DNA from: Stutzerimonas kunmingensis
GTDB taxonomy: Bacteria; Pseudomonadota; Gammaproteobacteria; Pseudomonadales; Pseudomonadaceae
DNA length: 64,000 bases
Assembly (NCBI RefSeq): GCF_014764705.1
Contig: NZ_JACXXG010000016.1
Span: 25,026 to 89,025, forward strand
Reading direction: 5' to 3'
The position numbers were made by a program, and so were the translations under genes. A model generated the notes under the pieces. The model did no database searches and was not told where the DNA came from. It saw nothing but the letters and a program-made list of their open reading frames with translations. How positions within the stretch are numbered: position 1 is the stretch's first letter; each line of letters starts with the position of its first letter. Shown in pieces: positions 20,116 through 30,016 of the stretch.

Positions 20116-21414
20116 TCAGGTCAGGTGCTGCAACTCGGGCAGCCGTTGCGCCGCCAGGTTGTTGCTCGGGGCGCGGGCCGGGGTCAGCACGTGGGAGATC
20201 GCCAGGCCCAGGAACAGCGTGGCGATGGACACCTCCAGTACATCCGTGGCCCAGGCCACCAGGCAGATGCAGAAAACGATCGGCAGCAACGCGCTGCGCA
20301 GTCGCAGGCCCCGTTCATGCAGGCGCAGCATGAGCGGAAAGGTCAGCAGGTAGAGGAGCACACCGAACACGCCGAGCATGCCCCACAGGTACAGCGCGGT
20401 ATTGTCGGCGACGCTCAGCAGCTCGAGGCCCGGTACGGGATAGACCTGTCCTGCGCTGCCCACCGCACCGAATCCCGCGCCCCACCAGCCCCATCCCTCG
20501 CGGGTGATGACCCCGATGAAGTTCGGCCAGCTGTTGATCAGACGGTCGGCGAATGAGGCCAGCAGCGAGCCGTTGTTCGCGGCGTTGGGGTCCAGGCTGA
20601 GCACCAGGCTAAACATCGGCAGCATCAGGCCGACCAGCACCGCGATCAGAAAGGCCGTGGCGCTGGCGAAGCGGTAGGCCGTGACGATCAGCATCAGCAG
20701 GGTCAGCACGTAGGCCGCCGCGGTGGATTTGTTGGTGGTCAGCACGATGCCGATCAGCGCTGCGATGTAGAGCATCAGGCGTAGCACGCGCGGCTGGAGG
20801 AATGCGGCGATGAACAGGCTGTAGATCGCGATCATCACCGACAGCGCGGTGGACATGCGGGCGAAGCCGCCGATGCGGTCGATGTCGTCGAACGCCCACG
20901 AGCGGTTGGCGCTCAGTTCCACCTCGCCGACCATGTAGCTGTAGCCCTTCCACGGCACGCTGGTGAGCATGTCCAGGGCGATGCCGACGAAGCAGGCAAT
21001 CAGGCAGAAGCCGATGATTCGGCGCAGCAGCCCGAGCCGCAACTCCACATGGCGGCCGCAGATCAGACCGAACAGCAGCGGAATGTAGATGAACAGGCTG
21101 AAACCGGTGTTGGCCAGCTCCGCGCCATGCATCAGTGCCAGCTGGGCGGAAGTGACAAGCCCCAGCAGCACCAGCCAGAACGCCGGCCAGCCGCGGTAGC
21201 GCAGCAGCTCCAGGCCCAGTGCGATCAGGCAGGCAATCTTGGGCAGGTACAGCAGCCAGGAAATCCCGGCCATGTCGAAGTAGTAGCGCAGTGCGCCGGA
21301 AAAGGTTTCAGTCAGCAGCAGCGAGGCGACGACCAGCGTCAACAATGTCGGCTTGTCGAATGCCAACGGATTCGAGTCGCGTCGCCGCGGGGTAATCAGC
21401 AGGCTCTGGTTCAT
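20116..21414 (-). CDS. O-antigen ligase/polymerase-like membrane protein (Wzy role)
   Basis: A 432-residue protein with about ten or more hydrophobic helices and a large periplasmic loop carrying VITREGWGWWGAGFGAVGS. This resembles the Wzy_C/O-antigen ligase superfamily and PslJ. It is the only polymerase candidate in the cluster, so it probably joins repeat units in the periplasm. The frame extends 58 residues upstream, but that part is the antisense-like tail of the upstream glycosyltransferase; MNQSLLITPRR at 21414 is the plausible start. The gene overlaps its neighbour by 107 bases. Confidence 0.78.
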   Translation of the reverse strand: MNQSLLITPRRRDSNPLAFDKPTLLTLVVASLLLTETFSGALRYYFDMAGISWLLYLPKIACLIALGLELLRYRGWPAFWLVLLGLVTSAQLALMHGAELANTGFSLFIYIPLLFGLICGRHVELRLGLLRRIIGFCLIACFVGIALDMLTSVPWKGYSYMVGEVELSANRSWAFDDIDRIGGFARMSTALSVMIAIYSLFIAAFLQPRVLRLMLYIAALIGIVLTTNKSTAAAYVLTLLMLIVTAYRFASATAFLIAVLVGLMLPMFSLVLSLDPNAANNGSLLASFADRLINSWPNFIGVITREGWGWWGAGFGAVGSAGQVYPVPGLELLSVADNTALYLWGMLGVFGVLLYLLTFPLMLRLHERGLRLRSALLPIVFCICLVAWATDVLEVSIATLFLGLAISHVLTPARAPSNNLAAQRLPELQHLT

Positions 21415-22618
21415 GGTGGATTCTCGTTCCCTGAAGTGTTTCACGCAGGATGGTCTGGTACTGATCCAGCATGCGTTCCATATCCAGCAGCGGCAGCACG
21501 CTGGCCCGTGCCTGGCTAGCGAGCCGCTGCCGCAGTGCGCCGTCGATGTAGAGCCAGAGCATGGCGATGCCGAGTGAGTCGGGATCATCGGGCGAGCAGA
21601 GCAGGCCGTTGCATTCGTCGCGGATGATCTCCGGCAGCCCGCCCATGTTGCTGGCGATCACCGGCAGGTTGTTGGCGCAGCCTTCGACGGCCACCAGGCC
21701 GAACGGCTCGCCCCACAGCGACGGCACCACCAGCACGTCGATGCTCTGCATGAACTCGTCGCTGTCGCAGTAGCCGAGAAAGCTGACCTTTTTCGGATCG
21801 GCCATGGCCTTCAGCTTGGCTTCGTAGTCCAGCTTGCCGCGCCCGGCGATATCCAGCCGCGCATCGATGTCCAGCCGCTGGAACTGCTCGATCAGCCAGC
21901 CGACGCCCTTGTTCTCCGACAGCGTGCCGATATAGCCGAAGCGCAGTGGATGGTTACTGCGCTGCCTGGGCTTGCTGCCCTGACCGGGGTTGGCCGGCGT
22001 GCAGTTGTGCACCACATGCTGGCGCGCGCCACTGAAATAGCCCTGTGCGGTGATGCGCTCGAGCACGAAGCGGCTGACGCCGATCGCCGTGGCCACTTGC
22101 GCCGAGGCGCCGGCGTGGCGGAGACGGAACACCGAACACATACCGCACTGGCGCTGGCAGCTCTTGCCGTGGTTGAACATGGTGTCCTTCGGGCAGAGCA
22201 GGTACAGGTCGTGCAGCACCTGGACGATCGGCAGGCCGGTGGCGGTGATTTCGTCCCAGGCGGAAATCGACCAGCCGGTGAGGTTGTTGCAGACCACGAT
22301 ATCCGGCTGCTCCCGCGCGATCACCTCGCGCACGTGACAGCGCATGTCGCGGTTGTAGCGGTCCCGGTAGTGCCAGCCGAGGCGGGCGACGCGACTCGGG
22401 CGCTGCTGGGTGTAATGCCAATAGCTGTTCGCCAGGTTGGCGCGATAGACCCGCACACCGTCCTGAATCTGCATGTTCAGCCCGGCATCCGGGCCGGTCG
22501 CCAGCACTGCCACCTCACAACCACGCCGCTGCAACCCTTCGGCCAGGTGCCGGAGGATGACTTCTGCGCCGCCGCCGACATGCGGGGTGTAGAACGCATT
22601 GAGGAATAGGATCTTCAT
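21308..22618 (-). CDS. Glycosyltransferase family 4
   Basis: A 436-residue GT-B glycosyltransferase. It starts MKILFLNAFYTPHVGGGAEVI; the C-terminal site reads VVPSLWGEPFGLVAVEGCANNLPVIA, the E-x7-E motif. A cysteine cluster CPKDTMFNHGKSCQRQCGMC lies at the centre, seen in a subgroup of O-antigen transferases. The last 35 residues or so overlap the polymerase gene start and look unlike the family, so a shorter ancestral end is possible. It lies directly downstream of the rfaH-like gene. Confidence 0.88.
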   Translation of the reverse strand: MKILFLNAFYTPHVGGGAEVILRHLAEGLQRRGCEVAVLATGPDAGLNMQIQDGVRVYRANLANSYWHYTQQRPSRVARLGWHYRDRYNRDMRCHVREVIAREQPDIVVCNNLTGWSISAWDEITATGLPIVQVLHDLYLLCPKDTMFNHGKSCQRQCGMCSVFRLRHAGASAQVATAIGVSRFVLERITAQGYFSGARQHVVHNCTPANPGQGSKPRQRSNHPLRFGYIGTLSENKGVGWLIEQFQRLDIDARLDIAGRGKLDYEAKLKAMADPKKVSFLGYCDSDEFMQSIDVLVVPSLWGEPFGLVAVEGCANNLPVIASNMGGLPEIIRDECNGLLCSPDDPDSLGIAMLWLYIDGALRQRLASQARASVLPLLDMERMLDQYQTILRETLQGTRIHHEPEPADYPAATRLESVGIRQADIVDAGRRLAAAD

Positions 22619-22680
22619 CGGTTGGCTCGCTGATTGAACCTGTCAGGCTGCTCGCATGGCCCTACGGGCACTCGCCTGGC

Positions 22681-23190
22681 TCAGGAGTAGCACTGGAGAT
22701 AACGGGTGGGTACCCGGACCTTCTGCTCACGCTGCAGCAGGTTGAGCAGGATGACGGAGCGCTCTTCGCCGTCGCTGCTGACGAAGATCGCTTCGATGTC
22801 GCTGAAGCTGCCGCCGCTGACCTGGACCCGCTCGCCAGGTGAGAACGGCGCCGCCGCCATGGTCTGCGGCTGGGCGAGGCGCTGTCGCAACTGTTCGATC
22901 AGCTCGTCGCGTACCGGCGTCGGCTGGCCGCCGAAGCTAACTACGCGGCTGACGCCCCGAGTGGAGCGAATCGGGTACCAGTTGTCGTGAATGCAATCCA
23001 GGTGGATGAACAGGTAGCCGGGGAATAGCGCCTCGCCGGTCTTGGTCCCCTGTGAGCCGCGCAAGGGCGCAGGCGCCTTGAGCGGGCGGTAGCACTCGAA
23101 GTGCTGGCGCAACAGGTGCTCCTCGGCGCGGGCCTCCTGGCGAGGCTTAGTCTGGATCAGGTACCAGCGTGCGGTATTGCTCGATGTCAT
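22681..23190 (-). CDS. rfaH: RfaH-like NusG paralogue (transcription antiterminator)
   Basis: A 169-residue protein with an N-terminal NusG domain (RWYLIQTKPRQEARAEEHL, GEALFPGYLFIHLD) and a C-terminal KOW-type segment (FSPGERVQVSGGSFSDIEAIF). This matches RfaH rather than housekeeping NusG in length and sequence. RfaH joins RNA polymerase at ops sites in long leader RNAs and carries it through cell-surface operons. It is encoded in the middle of the cluster it probably controls, and the ops core GGCGGTAGC is present at 30970-30978 upstream of the first gene. AAGGA precedes the ATG. Confidence 0.88.
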   Translation of the reverse strand: MTSSNTARWYLIQTKPRQEARAEEHLLRQHFECYRPLKAPAPLRGSQGTKTGEALFPGYLFIHLDCIHDNWYPIRSTRGVSRVVSFGGQPTPVRDELIEQLRQRLAQPQTMAAAPFSPGERVQVSGGSFSDIEAIFVSSDGEERSVILLNLLQREQKVRVPTRYLQCYS

Positions 23191-23244
23191 GGGATGTCCT
23201 TCTCTGATTGGCCTGCCCGAATCCCGATGGCAGGCGGAATGTCA

Positions 23245-23988
23245 TCACGCCAGTGTCAGCGTTGCCCTTTCTTCCTGTCCCTCTACCACGCTGAAGCGCT
23301 TAAGCAGCTCTTTGATTTCTTCACGGCTGTTGAACATCAGCACGTCGATGATCGACAGCGAAGGTACGAATGGATGCTTTAGCTGCGCATAGGTAATGTC
23401 ATCCATGCGCAGGAAGCGCAGCAGCAGGCCGTCGGCGCGGAAGCGGGCAGGGCAGTACAGCTCCATGCCGCCGATGGGATTCAGGTAGAGCTCGCCGTCC
23501 ATGCGATGGGTGATCTGGATGACGCGGTCCTGCATGTCCATCTTCGCCGGCAAGCCTAGGCTGGAGCCGCGGTAGATCGGTGTGCGGATGTTCAGGTAAG
23601 CACAGAGGCAGCGCAGGGAGTTTTCGGTGAACAGCGCCAGATTGCGTTCCGGGCACTGCAGGATGCCGCGGATCAGCGGCAGCACCGCGTCGCGCTGGGG
23701 TGCCTTGGCGTAGCAACGCTCGAGGGTCAGCATCAGCCCCGCGGCTTCCTTGTCGAAGTCGTCGCAGAGCCAGCGCTCGTTGATGCGCTCGGTCTGATGG
23801 CCCTTCTTCAGCGGGAAGCTGATGAGCTTGGGTTGGCCGTAGACGAGAATCCGGTTGCGGTTCATCCAGGAGCCCCTGACGAATTGCAGGTCGTCACCCA
23901 GCACGAATACGTCGCTGAGCGCGATCAGCTGAAAGTAGCCCAGGTACGGAAATAGGTAGGGCTGCATCATCGAGACGGTTCTGAGCAC
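23245..23988 (-). CDS. WbqC family protein
   Basis: A 247-residue protein of the WbqC family, found in O-antigen and exopolysaccharide clusters and thought to act in modification of amino sugars; the exact reaction is not established to my knowledge. The family signature is MQPYLFPYLGYFQLIALSD near the N-terminus. I choose GTG 23988 as the start because a perfect AGGAGGT lies 5 bases upstream; the frame runs further but has no such site. It follows the Wzc-like kinase gene by 22 bases. Its presence next to a sugar aminotransferase fits an acylated amino sugar in the polymer. Confidence 0.82.
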   Translation of the reverse strand: MLRTVSMMQPYLFPYLGYFQLIALSDVFVLGDDLQFVRGSWMNRNRILVYGQPKLISFPLKKGHQTERINERWLCDDFDKEAAGLMLTLERCYAKAPQRDAVLPLIRGILQCPERNLALFTENSLRCLCAYLNIRTPIYRGSSLGLPAKMDMQDRVIQITHRMDGELYLNPIGGMELYCPARFRADGLLLRFLRMDDITYAQLKHPFVPSLSIIDVLMFNSREEIKELLKRFSVVEGQEERATLTLA

Positions 23989-24010
23989 GGTGCACCTCCT
24001 TGTCTGGCGA

Positions 24011-26221
24011 TCAGGCTTGCTGGGTGTAGGTGTAATAGCCGTAGGCGCCGCTGTCGTACGGCGAGGTCGAGGCCTTGCGCTTAACGGCATTGAGGATCAC
24101 GCCTTTGAGCAGCACGCCGTTCTGCGCGAGCCGCCGCTTGGATGCATCAATCTGCGAGCTGGTGCTGAGGCCGAAGCGGGCCACCAACAGGTTGGTGCCC
24201 GACTGCTGGGCGACCAGTACGGCGTCGGTCACCGCGAGCACCGGCGGCGTATCGATGATGATGAAGTCGTAGAGCTTTTCCGCTTCACGCAGCAGGCGGG
24301 AGAAGTTGTCGTGCATCAGCAGTTCGGACGGATTCGGCGCGGAGAACCCGGCGGAGATGAAGTGCAGGTTTTTCTGCTCGGTGCGGTTGGTGATCTCCGC
24401 CAGGTTCAGGCCACTGGCCAGTGCATCCGACAGCCCGTGACGCGGTGCCATGCCGAACAGGGTATGCAGGTAGCCGCGGCGCATGTCGGCATCGATCAGC
24501 AGCACGCGCTGGCCGGTCTGCGCGATCACCGCAGCAAGGTTGCTGGACACGAACGACTTGCCAACCGAAGGGGTCGGGCTGGTGATCATCAGCACCTTGT
24601 TGCGCGCCTCGAGCATGGCGAACTTGAGGCTGGTACGCAGGCTGCGCAGCGATTCGACCGCCAGATCGGTCGGTTCGGTGAGGCTGAGCAGTCGGGTCTT
24701 GCCGTCGCGGCTCTTGCGGCTGCGATTGAGCTGATCCTGAGGGGCGCTGTAGGGCAGGCCGGCATAGACCGGTACGCCAAGCTTCTCGATCACGTCCGGG
24801 CTTTCCACACCGCGGTAGAAGGCCTGGCGCAGCAGGATGACTGCCGCCGAGACGAGCAGGCCGACGAAGATCGCGATGGCCACCACCAGCGGTTTGACCG
24901 GTTTCGACGGCTTCTCGATCATCGAGTAGGCGTTGTCGATGATGCGCACGTTGCCGATGGTGCCGGCGCGCAGGATGTCTTGCTCCTGCGCCTGGTTCAT
25001 CAGCAGCGTGTAGGTCTGGGTGGTGACTTCCATGTCACGCTGGAGGCGCAGCAACTCCTGCTGCGTCATGGGAAGGGCGTCGACCTTCTTCAGCAGCTGG
25101 GCTTTCTGCGCCTGCAGCTCGTTCATCTGGGTGATGAGCGTGCGATAGGTCGGGTGCTCGCGGGTGTAGAGACGGTCGTATTCGACGCGCTTGAGCGACA
25201 GTTCAGAGATCTGCGTTTCCAGGGCGACGATTTGGTCGAGCACGCCCTTGGTTTCGATGCTGATATCCACCGACTTGGAGCTGGTCTGGTAGGCATTCAG
25301 CGCCGCCTCGGCCTTTTCCAGTTCCTTGCGCACCTGCGGCAGCTGCGAGCGCAAAAAGTCCAGACGCTGGGCTGCTTCCGCCGAGCTTCGCTGGATGTTC
25401 TGGCTGACGTACAGCCGGCTGATTTCGTCCAGCACCTGATTGGCCAGTTGCGGGTCCGGGTCTTCCAGTGACATGTAGATGATCCCCGAATCCTTGCCGG
25501 CCTCACCGACCTTCAGGCGATTCTGGTAGTCCAGCGCGGTGGTCTGCGGACGGTTGCGGACCAGCGCGAACTCGGTGCCCGGACGCGCGTCCAGCTGGGC
25601 GATCTGCACCTTGAAACCCTGGTTCTCCACCGCCTGATTGACCTGGCCACGCAGGATCGGCTCGTGCTCGTCGTCATGCAGGGTGTAGGCCCCGGCGGTG
25701 CCGGCGACCAGTGTCAGCTCCACGCCCAGATAGGCTTCGGGCACATCGAGCTGGAACACTTCGAGCTTTTCCCCGCCCCAGGCGTAGCTGCTCAGGCCGA
25801 ACAGCGGGGCGGCCAGCGCGCCATCGGTCGCCGGGTCGTGCCGGCGCGCCATGAAGGCGCCGAACACCGGGAAATGACGGGGCTGGGCGACGATGTAGAG
25901 CTTGAGCTCCTCGACAGCCTTGCCGAGCACCGCGCGGGATTTCAGCAGGGAGATCTCGGTAACCGCCTGGGACACCGAATCCGGCCGGGCCGATACTTCC
26001 GGTACGCCGGTGATGGCGGCTTTTTTCGGTTCGATCTGGATCATCGCCGTCGCCTGGTAGATCGGCGTGGCGATCAGGGCGTAGAGCACGCCCAGCGCAG
26101 CGAAGAAGCCGGTGATGGTGATGATCAGCGCCTTGTGGTCATAGGCGGTGCGCATAATTCCGGCGAGGTCGATGCGGTTGTCCGCGTCATATTCCAGCGA
26201 AGAGCGGGTCAAGGCAGTCAT
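24011..26221 (-). CDS. Wzc-like polysaccharide co-polymerase and tyrosine autokinase
   Basis: A 736-residue inner-membrane protein. The N-terminal Wzz domain has TM1 (ALIITITGFFAALGVLYALI) and a long periplasmic coiled coil; TM2 is near residues 440-460 (PLVVAIAIFVGLLVSAAVILL). The cytoplasmic BY-kinase has Walker A at about residues 548-555 (SPTPSVGKS), A' in VLLIDADMRRGYLHTLFG and Walker B in FIIIDTPPVLAVTDA. The tyrosine cluster at the C-terminus (SPYDSGAYGYYTYTQ) is the autophosphorylation tail. It controls chain length and export. No outer-membrane Wza partner is in the cluster. Confidence 0.93.
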   Translation of the reverse strand: MTALTRSSLEYDADNRIDLAGIMRTAYDHKALIITITGFFAALGVLYALIATPIYQATAMIQIEPKKAAITGVPEVSARPDSVSQAVTEISLLKSRAVLGKAVEELKLYIVAQPRHFPVFGAFMARRHDPATDGALAAPLFGLSSYAWGGEKLEVFQLDVPEAYLGVELTLVAGTAGAYTLHDDEHEPILRGQVNQAVENQGFKVQIAQLDARPGTEFALVRNRPQTTALDYQNRLKVGEAGKDSGIIYMSLEDPDPQLANQVLDEISRLYVSQNIQRSSAEAAQRLDFLRSQLPQVRKELEKAEAALNAYQTSSKSVDISIETKGVLDQIVALETQISELSLKRVEYDRLYTREHPTYRTLITQMNELQAQKAQLLKKVDALPMTQQELLRLQRDMEVTTQTYTLLMNQAQEQDILRAGTIGNVRIIDNAYSMIEKPSKPVKPLVVAIAIFVGLLVSAAVILLRQAFYRGVESPDVIEKLGVPVYAGLPYSAPQDQLNRSRKSRDGKTRLLSLTEPTDLAVESLRSLRTSLKFAMLEARNKVLMITSPTPSVGKSFVSSNLAAVIAQTGQRVLLIDADMRRGYLHTLFGMAPRHGLSDALASGLNLAEITNRTEQKNLHFISAGFSAPNPSELLMHDNFSRLLREAEKLYDFIIIDTPPVLAVTDAVLVAQQSGTNLLVARFGLSTSSQIDASKRRLAQNGVLLKGVILNAVKRKASTSPYDSGAYGYYTYTQQA

Positions 26222-26272
26222 TGGGAATCCTTCCTCATGGTGCGTTTTTGCAAAGAAGCGGGGTCGGGCTGA

Positions 26273-27205
26273 TCAGCTCCTGGCCAGCCGTGGGCTCAAC
26301 CGACGCAGCAGGTTGAGGCTGATGTTCTGGGCGATGGTCGAGAGCGCCTGGATCTTGCTGAACGGCGAGATCAGCGAGAGGCACTCGCCGAACACCTGGA
26401 TCAGGAAGTACTCGTAGAGCGCGTTGTTGCCGATGCGGCTGTAGTAGCGCGCCAGCGAGTAGTGGGCGTGCATGGCCATCTGGATGCGTTGCCGGCTCGG
26501 CTGCATGGAGAAGATGCCGCCCTCGTGCACGCGGTAGGCGGCCGGGCTGATGGTTTCCAGGAACTTGCCTTTGCCGTAGGCGCCGAGCAGCGACCACCAG
26601 CAGATATCCAGCACTTTTACGCCTAGCAGTTCCGGCGGCAGCTCCTGCACCAGATTGCGAAAGCACACGGTGAGCGTCGAGAGCGGGCGACCCTGCATCA
26701 GCTCCTGCGCGGTGGCGTCCTTGCGCAGCTTTCCGGTCAGTTGCGGGCTCTGGATGATGCCCTTGCTGTTGAACATGAAGGCATCGTGATAGGTGATCAC
26801 GTAGTCACGATGCTGCTCGAGGAAGTCCACCTGCTGCTGCAGTTTGGTCGGGTCGGTCCAGTAGTCGTCGCCTTCGCAGTAGGCGATGTACTTGCCCCCG
26901 GCGCGGGCGAACAGGCGCGTGCTGAACGGCTCGCCGAGGCTGAACTGGTTCTGCGTCTGATAGATCGGCTTGATGATGCGGGGGTAGCGCGCCGCGTAGT
27001 CGGCGATGATCGCGGCGGTGGTGTCGGTCGAGGCGTCGTCGTGGACGATCACCTCGAAAGGGAAATCCGTTTCCTGCTGGAGGAAGCTCTCCAGCGCCTT
27101 CCTGATAAAGGATGCGTGGTTGTAGGCCAGGCAGACGACGCTCAGCAGCGGCTCGGTCTTGCCGCCCCAGCGTTCAATCAAGGCTTGCTCGCTCTTCAAT
27201 TCCAT
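26273..27205 (-). CDS. Glycosyltransferase family 2
   Basis: A 310-residue GT-A glycosyltransferase with LLSVVCLAYNHASFIRKALES, FEVIVHDDASTDTTAAII and YIAYCEGDDYWTDPTKLQQQ, the standard GT2 nucleotide and DxD motifs. The WTDP motif is frequent in capsule and O-antigen transferases. It overlaps the upstream flippase gene by 32 bases, indicating coupled translation. Confidence 0.9.
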   Translation of the reverse strand: MELKSEQALIERWGGKTEPLLSVVCLAYNHASFIRKALESFLQQETDFPFEVIVHDDASTDTTAAIIADYAARYPRIIKPIYQTQNQFSLGEPFSTRLFARAGGKYIAYCEGDDYWTDPTKLQQQVDFLEQHRDYVITYHDAFMFNSKGIIQSPQLTGKLRKDATAQELMQGRPLSTLTVCFRNLVQELPPELLGVKVLDICWWSLLGAYGKGKFLETISPAAYRVHEGGIFSMQPSRQRIQMAMHAHYSLARYYSRIGNNALYEYFLIQVFGECLSLISPFSKIQALSTIAQNISLNLLRRLSPRLARS

Positions 27206-28736
27206 TTTTGGACGCTCGTTTGGTGATGAGTAGGTGAAGCTTGAGTCGCAGTGATTTCGAGGTGGCCGCGACCAGCGCCAGGCAAATGAATCCGCTTACG
27301 GCCAGCGCCATCAGCATGTCGAAGCGGTTGTCGCTGGCGATCAGCAGGAACAGCGGCTCGCCCAGCGCCACGCCGATCAGGGTCGCGGCGGTGATTCGCA
27401 AGATGTCACGCGTCCAGATGCCCTGCAGGCCGGGCGAGAAACGCCGATGCACCACCGGAGGCCAGATCACGAAGGTCGCCAGGCGCAGGAAGAACCAGGC
27501 AAGCGCCGCGCCATAGGCGCCGTGGGTGAGCGCTGCGTAGATCACGATCGGCACGCTGATGGCGGTGGAGACCACGCTGTACCAGATATGCAGGCGCAGC
27601 CGGCCATAGGCGTACTGCAGGTAGAACTGAAAGGCACCGACCGCCATCAGCGCGCTGCCCGGCACGTACCAGAACAGCATGCGCTCGCTCCACTGCGCCG
27701 CGCCCGCGTCGCCGGTCCAGGCGAGGATCAGGGCATGCCCGTGCCAGGCGATCACCGCGGCCATCGGAAACAGCACGCTGCAGACGAAGCGGGTGGCGTT
27801 CAGGTACAGCCGCTCCATTTCGGCGATCCGGCCCTCGGCCACGAGCATGGTCATGCGCGGCAACAGCGTCTGCACCAGGGGGTTGGTCAGGGTCATGATG
27901 CCGGTGGTGATCAGCGCCACCAGCGAGAAGTAGCCGTACTCCTTGAGCAGCAGCACCTTAGAAAGCAGCACCTTGTCCAGCTGGGTCAGCACGATCCACA
28001 GCAGCGAGGTGAAGAACATGCCGCCGGCGAAGGGCAGCACCGGCCGCACCACGCGCCAGTCGATGCCACTGAGCAGCCTCGGGCTGGACAGCTGTATGTA
28101 GGCCTTGCTGGCGAAGGCAAGCGTTTCCACCAGCGCCACGGCGGTTTGAAACAGGAAGAAGTCCAGCGGTTCCTGCGAGACATAGGCGACCAGAAACAGG
28201 CCGCCGAGGTAGCGCAAGGTGGCGATCAGGGTGTTCGTTGCGTTCAGCCAGCCGTGCAGTTCGACGCCCTGCAGCCCGCTCTTGTACAGGGTCGCGTAGA
28301 GCCTCAGCGCGACCATCAGGCCCATGAGGCTGATGCACTGCATGATGGTGCCGGTGCACAGTTCCCGCGCCTGCAGCCAGGCCCCGGCGATCCAGCCGCT
28401 GCCCAGGTAGATCGCCACGCAGGTCGCCAGGGCGATCGGCAGCAGCAGCAGCTCGAACGAACGCAGCAGCCGCCCTGCAGGACCAGCCGCGGTGCTGAGA
28501 TCGCCCTGGCCGCGGTAGTGTGCCACCTGCCGCACCAGTGCCGGCGACATCCCGGCATCGAGCAGCTGCAGCCAGGCCTGAAGTACCGCGAAGAAGCCAA
28601 TCAGCCCGTAGGCTTCGGCGCCCAGATGCTTCAGATAGAACGGCAGGATCAGAATGCCGATCAGCAGGGCGTAGGCCTGGCCGAGGTAGTTCAGGCTGGT
28701 GTTGCGGATCACCGATAACCGCTTGGGATCTGACAT
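27174..28736 (-). CDS. Wzx-type polysaccharide flippase
   Basis: A 520-residue polytopic membrane protein of the polysaccharide transport (MOP) family, opening with IRNTSLNYLGQAYALLIGILILPFYLKHLGAEAYGLIGFF and containing about twelve to fourteen hydrophobic helices. It would flip the undecaprenyl-linked repeat unit to the periplasm. The start follows the stop of the aminotransferase gene by only three bases. Assignment to Wzx rests on fold and context. Confidence 0.9.
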   Translation of the reverse strand: MSDPKRLSVIRNTSLNYLGQAYALLIGILILPFYLKHLGAEAYGLIGFFAVLQAWLQLLDAGMSPALVRQVAHYRGQGDLSTAAGPAGRLLRSFELLLLPIALATCVAIYLGSGWIAGAWLQARELCTGTIMQCISLMGLMVALRLYATLYKSGLQGVELHGWLNATNTLIATLRYLGGLFLVAYVSQEPLDFFLFQTAVALVETLAFASKAYIQLSSPRLLSGIDWRVVRPVLPFAGGMFFTSLLWIVLTQLDKVLLSKVLLLKEYGYFSLVALITTGIMTLTNPLVQTLLPRMTMLVAEGRIAEMERLYLNATRFVCSVLFPMAAVIAWHGHALILAWTGDAGAAQWSERMLFWYVPGSALMAVGAFQFYLQYAYGRLRLHIWYSVVSTAISVPIVIYAALTHGAYGAALAWFFLRLATFVIWPPVVHRRFSPGLQGIWTRDILRITAATLIGVALGEPLFLLIASDNRFDMLMALAVSGFICLALVAATSKSLRLKLHLLITKRASKNGIEERASLD

Positions 28737-28739
28737 GAG

Positions 28740-29942
28740 TTACTGCTGGCCTCCAGTGGTCAGGGGCATGCGCGGGTAATCCGAACCTGGCAGGCGCTCC
28801 ACGCCGCTGAACAGCCCGAACGCATCGGCAAAGGGCTGGAACAGGGTCCGGTTCGACTGTTCGCTGTGGATCGCTTCCTGGATCAGCGTCTGCATGACCT
28901 TTTCCTGCACCTTGCGCGGCAGCCCGGGGTAGATCGGCAGGCACAGCACCTTGCGGCTCAGGGCCCGCGAGCGTGGCTGCGGCACTTGCGGCTGCAGATG
29001 ATCGAGCGTGTCCAGCGACGGGTAGAAGTAGCGGCGGGGGTTGATGCCGTTCTCGTTCAGTTGCGAGCGGCAGCGCAGGAGCTGGCTTTCGTCGGCGAGG
29101 GCAACGGGAAAGTAGCTGTAGTTGCACTGGGATTCCGGCTGCGCCCGTTGCAGATCGAAGTGTTCGCCAAGGCGGCGCTCGTAGCGATGGCCGATCTCTG
29201 CCCGGCACTCGAATATCAGCTCGATATCGTCGAGCACGCACATGCCCATCGCGGCGGAGAACTCGTTGAGCTTGGCGTTGATGCCGATGCCTTCGATCTG
29301 GTCGGTATCGACGATGCCGAAGTTGCAGAGCAGGCGTATGCGTTCGGCCAGGGCGTCATCGTTGGTGACGATGGCGCCGCCCTCGATGGTGTGGAACAGC
29401 TTGGTTGCATGGAAACTCAGCGTGCTGATATCGCCCCAGTCGTAGACCGAGCGACCCTTGTGACGAACGCCAAACGCATGGGCGCCGTCGTAGATGACTT
29501 TCAGGTTGTTCTTGCGCGCGATCTGCTCGATGCGTTCCACATCGCAGGGGTTGCCGAACACATGCGTGGCGACGATGGCGGAGGTGTCGGGCTGGATATT
29601 TCGCTCGATCTGCTCCGGGTCCAGATTCCAGGTTGCGGGGTCGATGTCGACGAAGAGCGGCTTGATGCCTTCCCACTGCAGCGAGCTGGTGGTGGCAACG
29701 AAGCTGAAGGGCGTGGTGATGGCGCTGCCCGTCAGCCCCAGCGCACGATACGCGACCTGCAGTGCGATGGTGCCATTGTTGGTGAGGATGATGTTCCTCA
29801 CCCCGAGGTAGTCCTTGAGTCGTTGCTCCAGTGCGGTTACCAATGGTCCGTTGTTGGTGAGCCAGCCGGTGTTGTAGATCCTGTCTATGTAAGCCTTGAA
29901 CTTGTTTTTGCTGCCCAGGTATGACTTGGTCACGTTGATCAT
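28740..29942 (-). CDS. DegT/DnrJ/EryC1/StrS sugar aminotransferase
   Basis: A 400-residue PLP enzyme that converts a nucleotide keto-sugar into an amino sugar. The internal-aldimine lysine is residue 181 in STLSFHATKLFHTIEGGAIV, and YDGAHAFGVRHKG supplies the PLP-contacting aspartate. The start MINVTKSYLG at 29942 has AAGGAA upstream; a longer frame to 30020 overlaps the previous gene and is rejected. The polymer therefore probably contains a deoxyamino sugar, although the dTDP- or UDP-sugar genes that would make its substrate are not in this cluster. Confidence 0.9.
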   Translation of the reverse strand: MINVTKSYLGSKNKFKAYIDRIYNTGWLTNNGPLVTALEQRLKDYLGVRNIILTNNGTIALQVAYRALGLTGSAITTPFSFVATTSSLQWEGIKPLFVDIDPATWNLDPEQIERNIQPDTSAIVATHVFGNPCDVERIEQIARKNNLKVIYDGAHAFGVRHKGRSVYDWGDISTLSFHATKLFHTIEGGAIVTNDDALAERIRLLCNFGIVDTDQIEGIGINAKLNEFSAAMGMCVLDDIELIFECRAEIGHRYERRLGEHFDLQRAQPESQCNYSYFPVALADESQLLRCRSQLNENGINPRRYFYPSLDTLDHLQPQVPQPRSRALSRKVLCLPIYPGLPRKVQEKVMQTLIQEAIHSEQSNRTLFQPFADAFGLFSGVERLPGSDYPRMPLTTGGQQ

Positions 29943-30016
29943 GATGATTTCCTTATCGAAGCTCAGCCACCCTGGATGGCATCCGGGGATTCTCGCCGGG
30001 TAAATGCGGGTGGGCG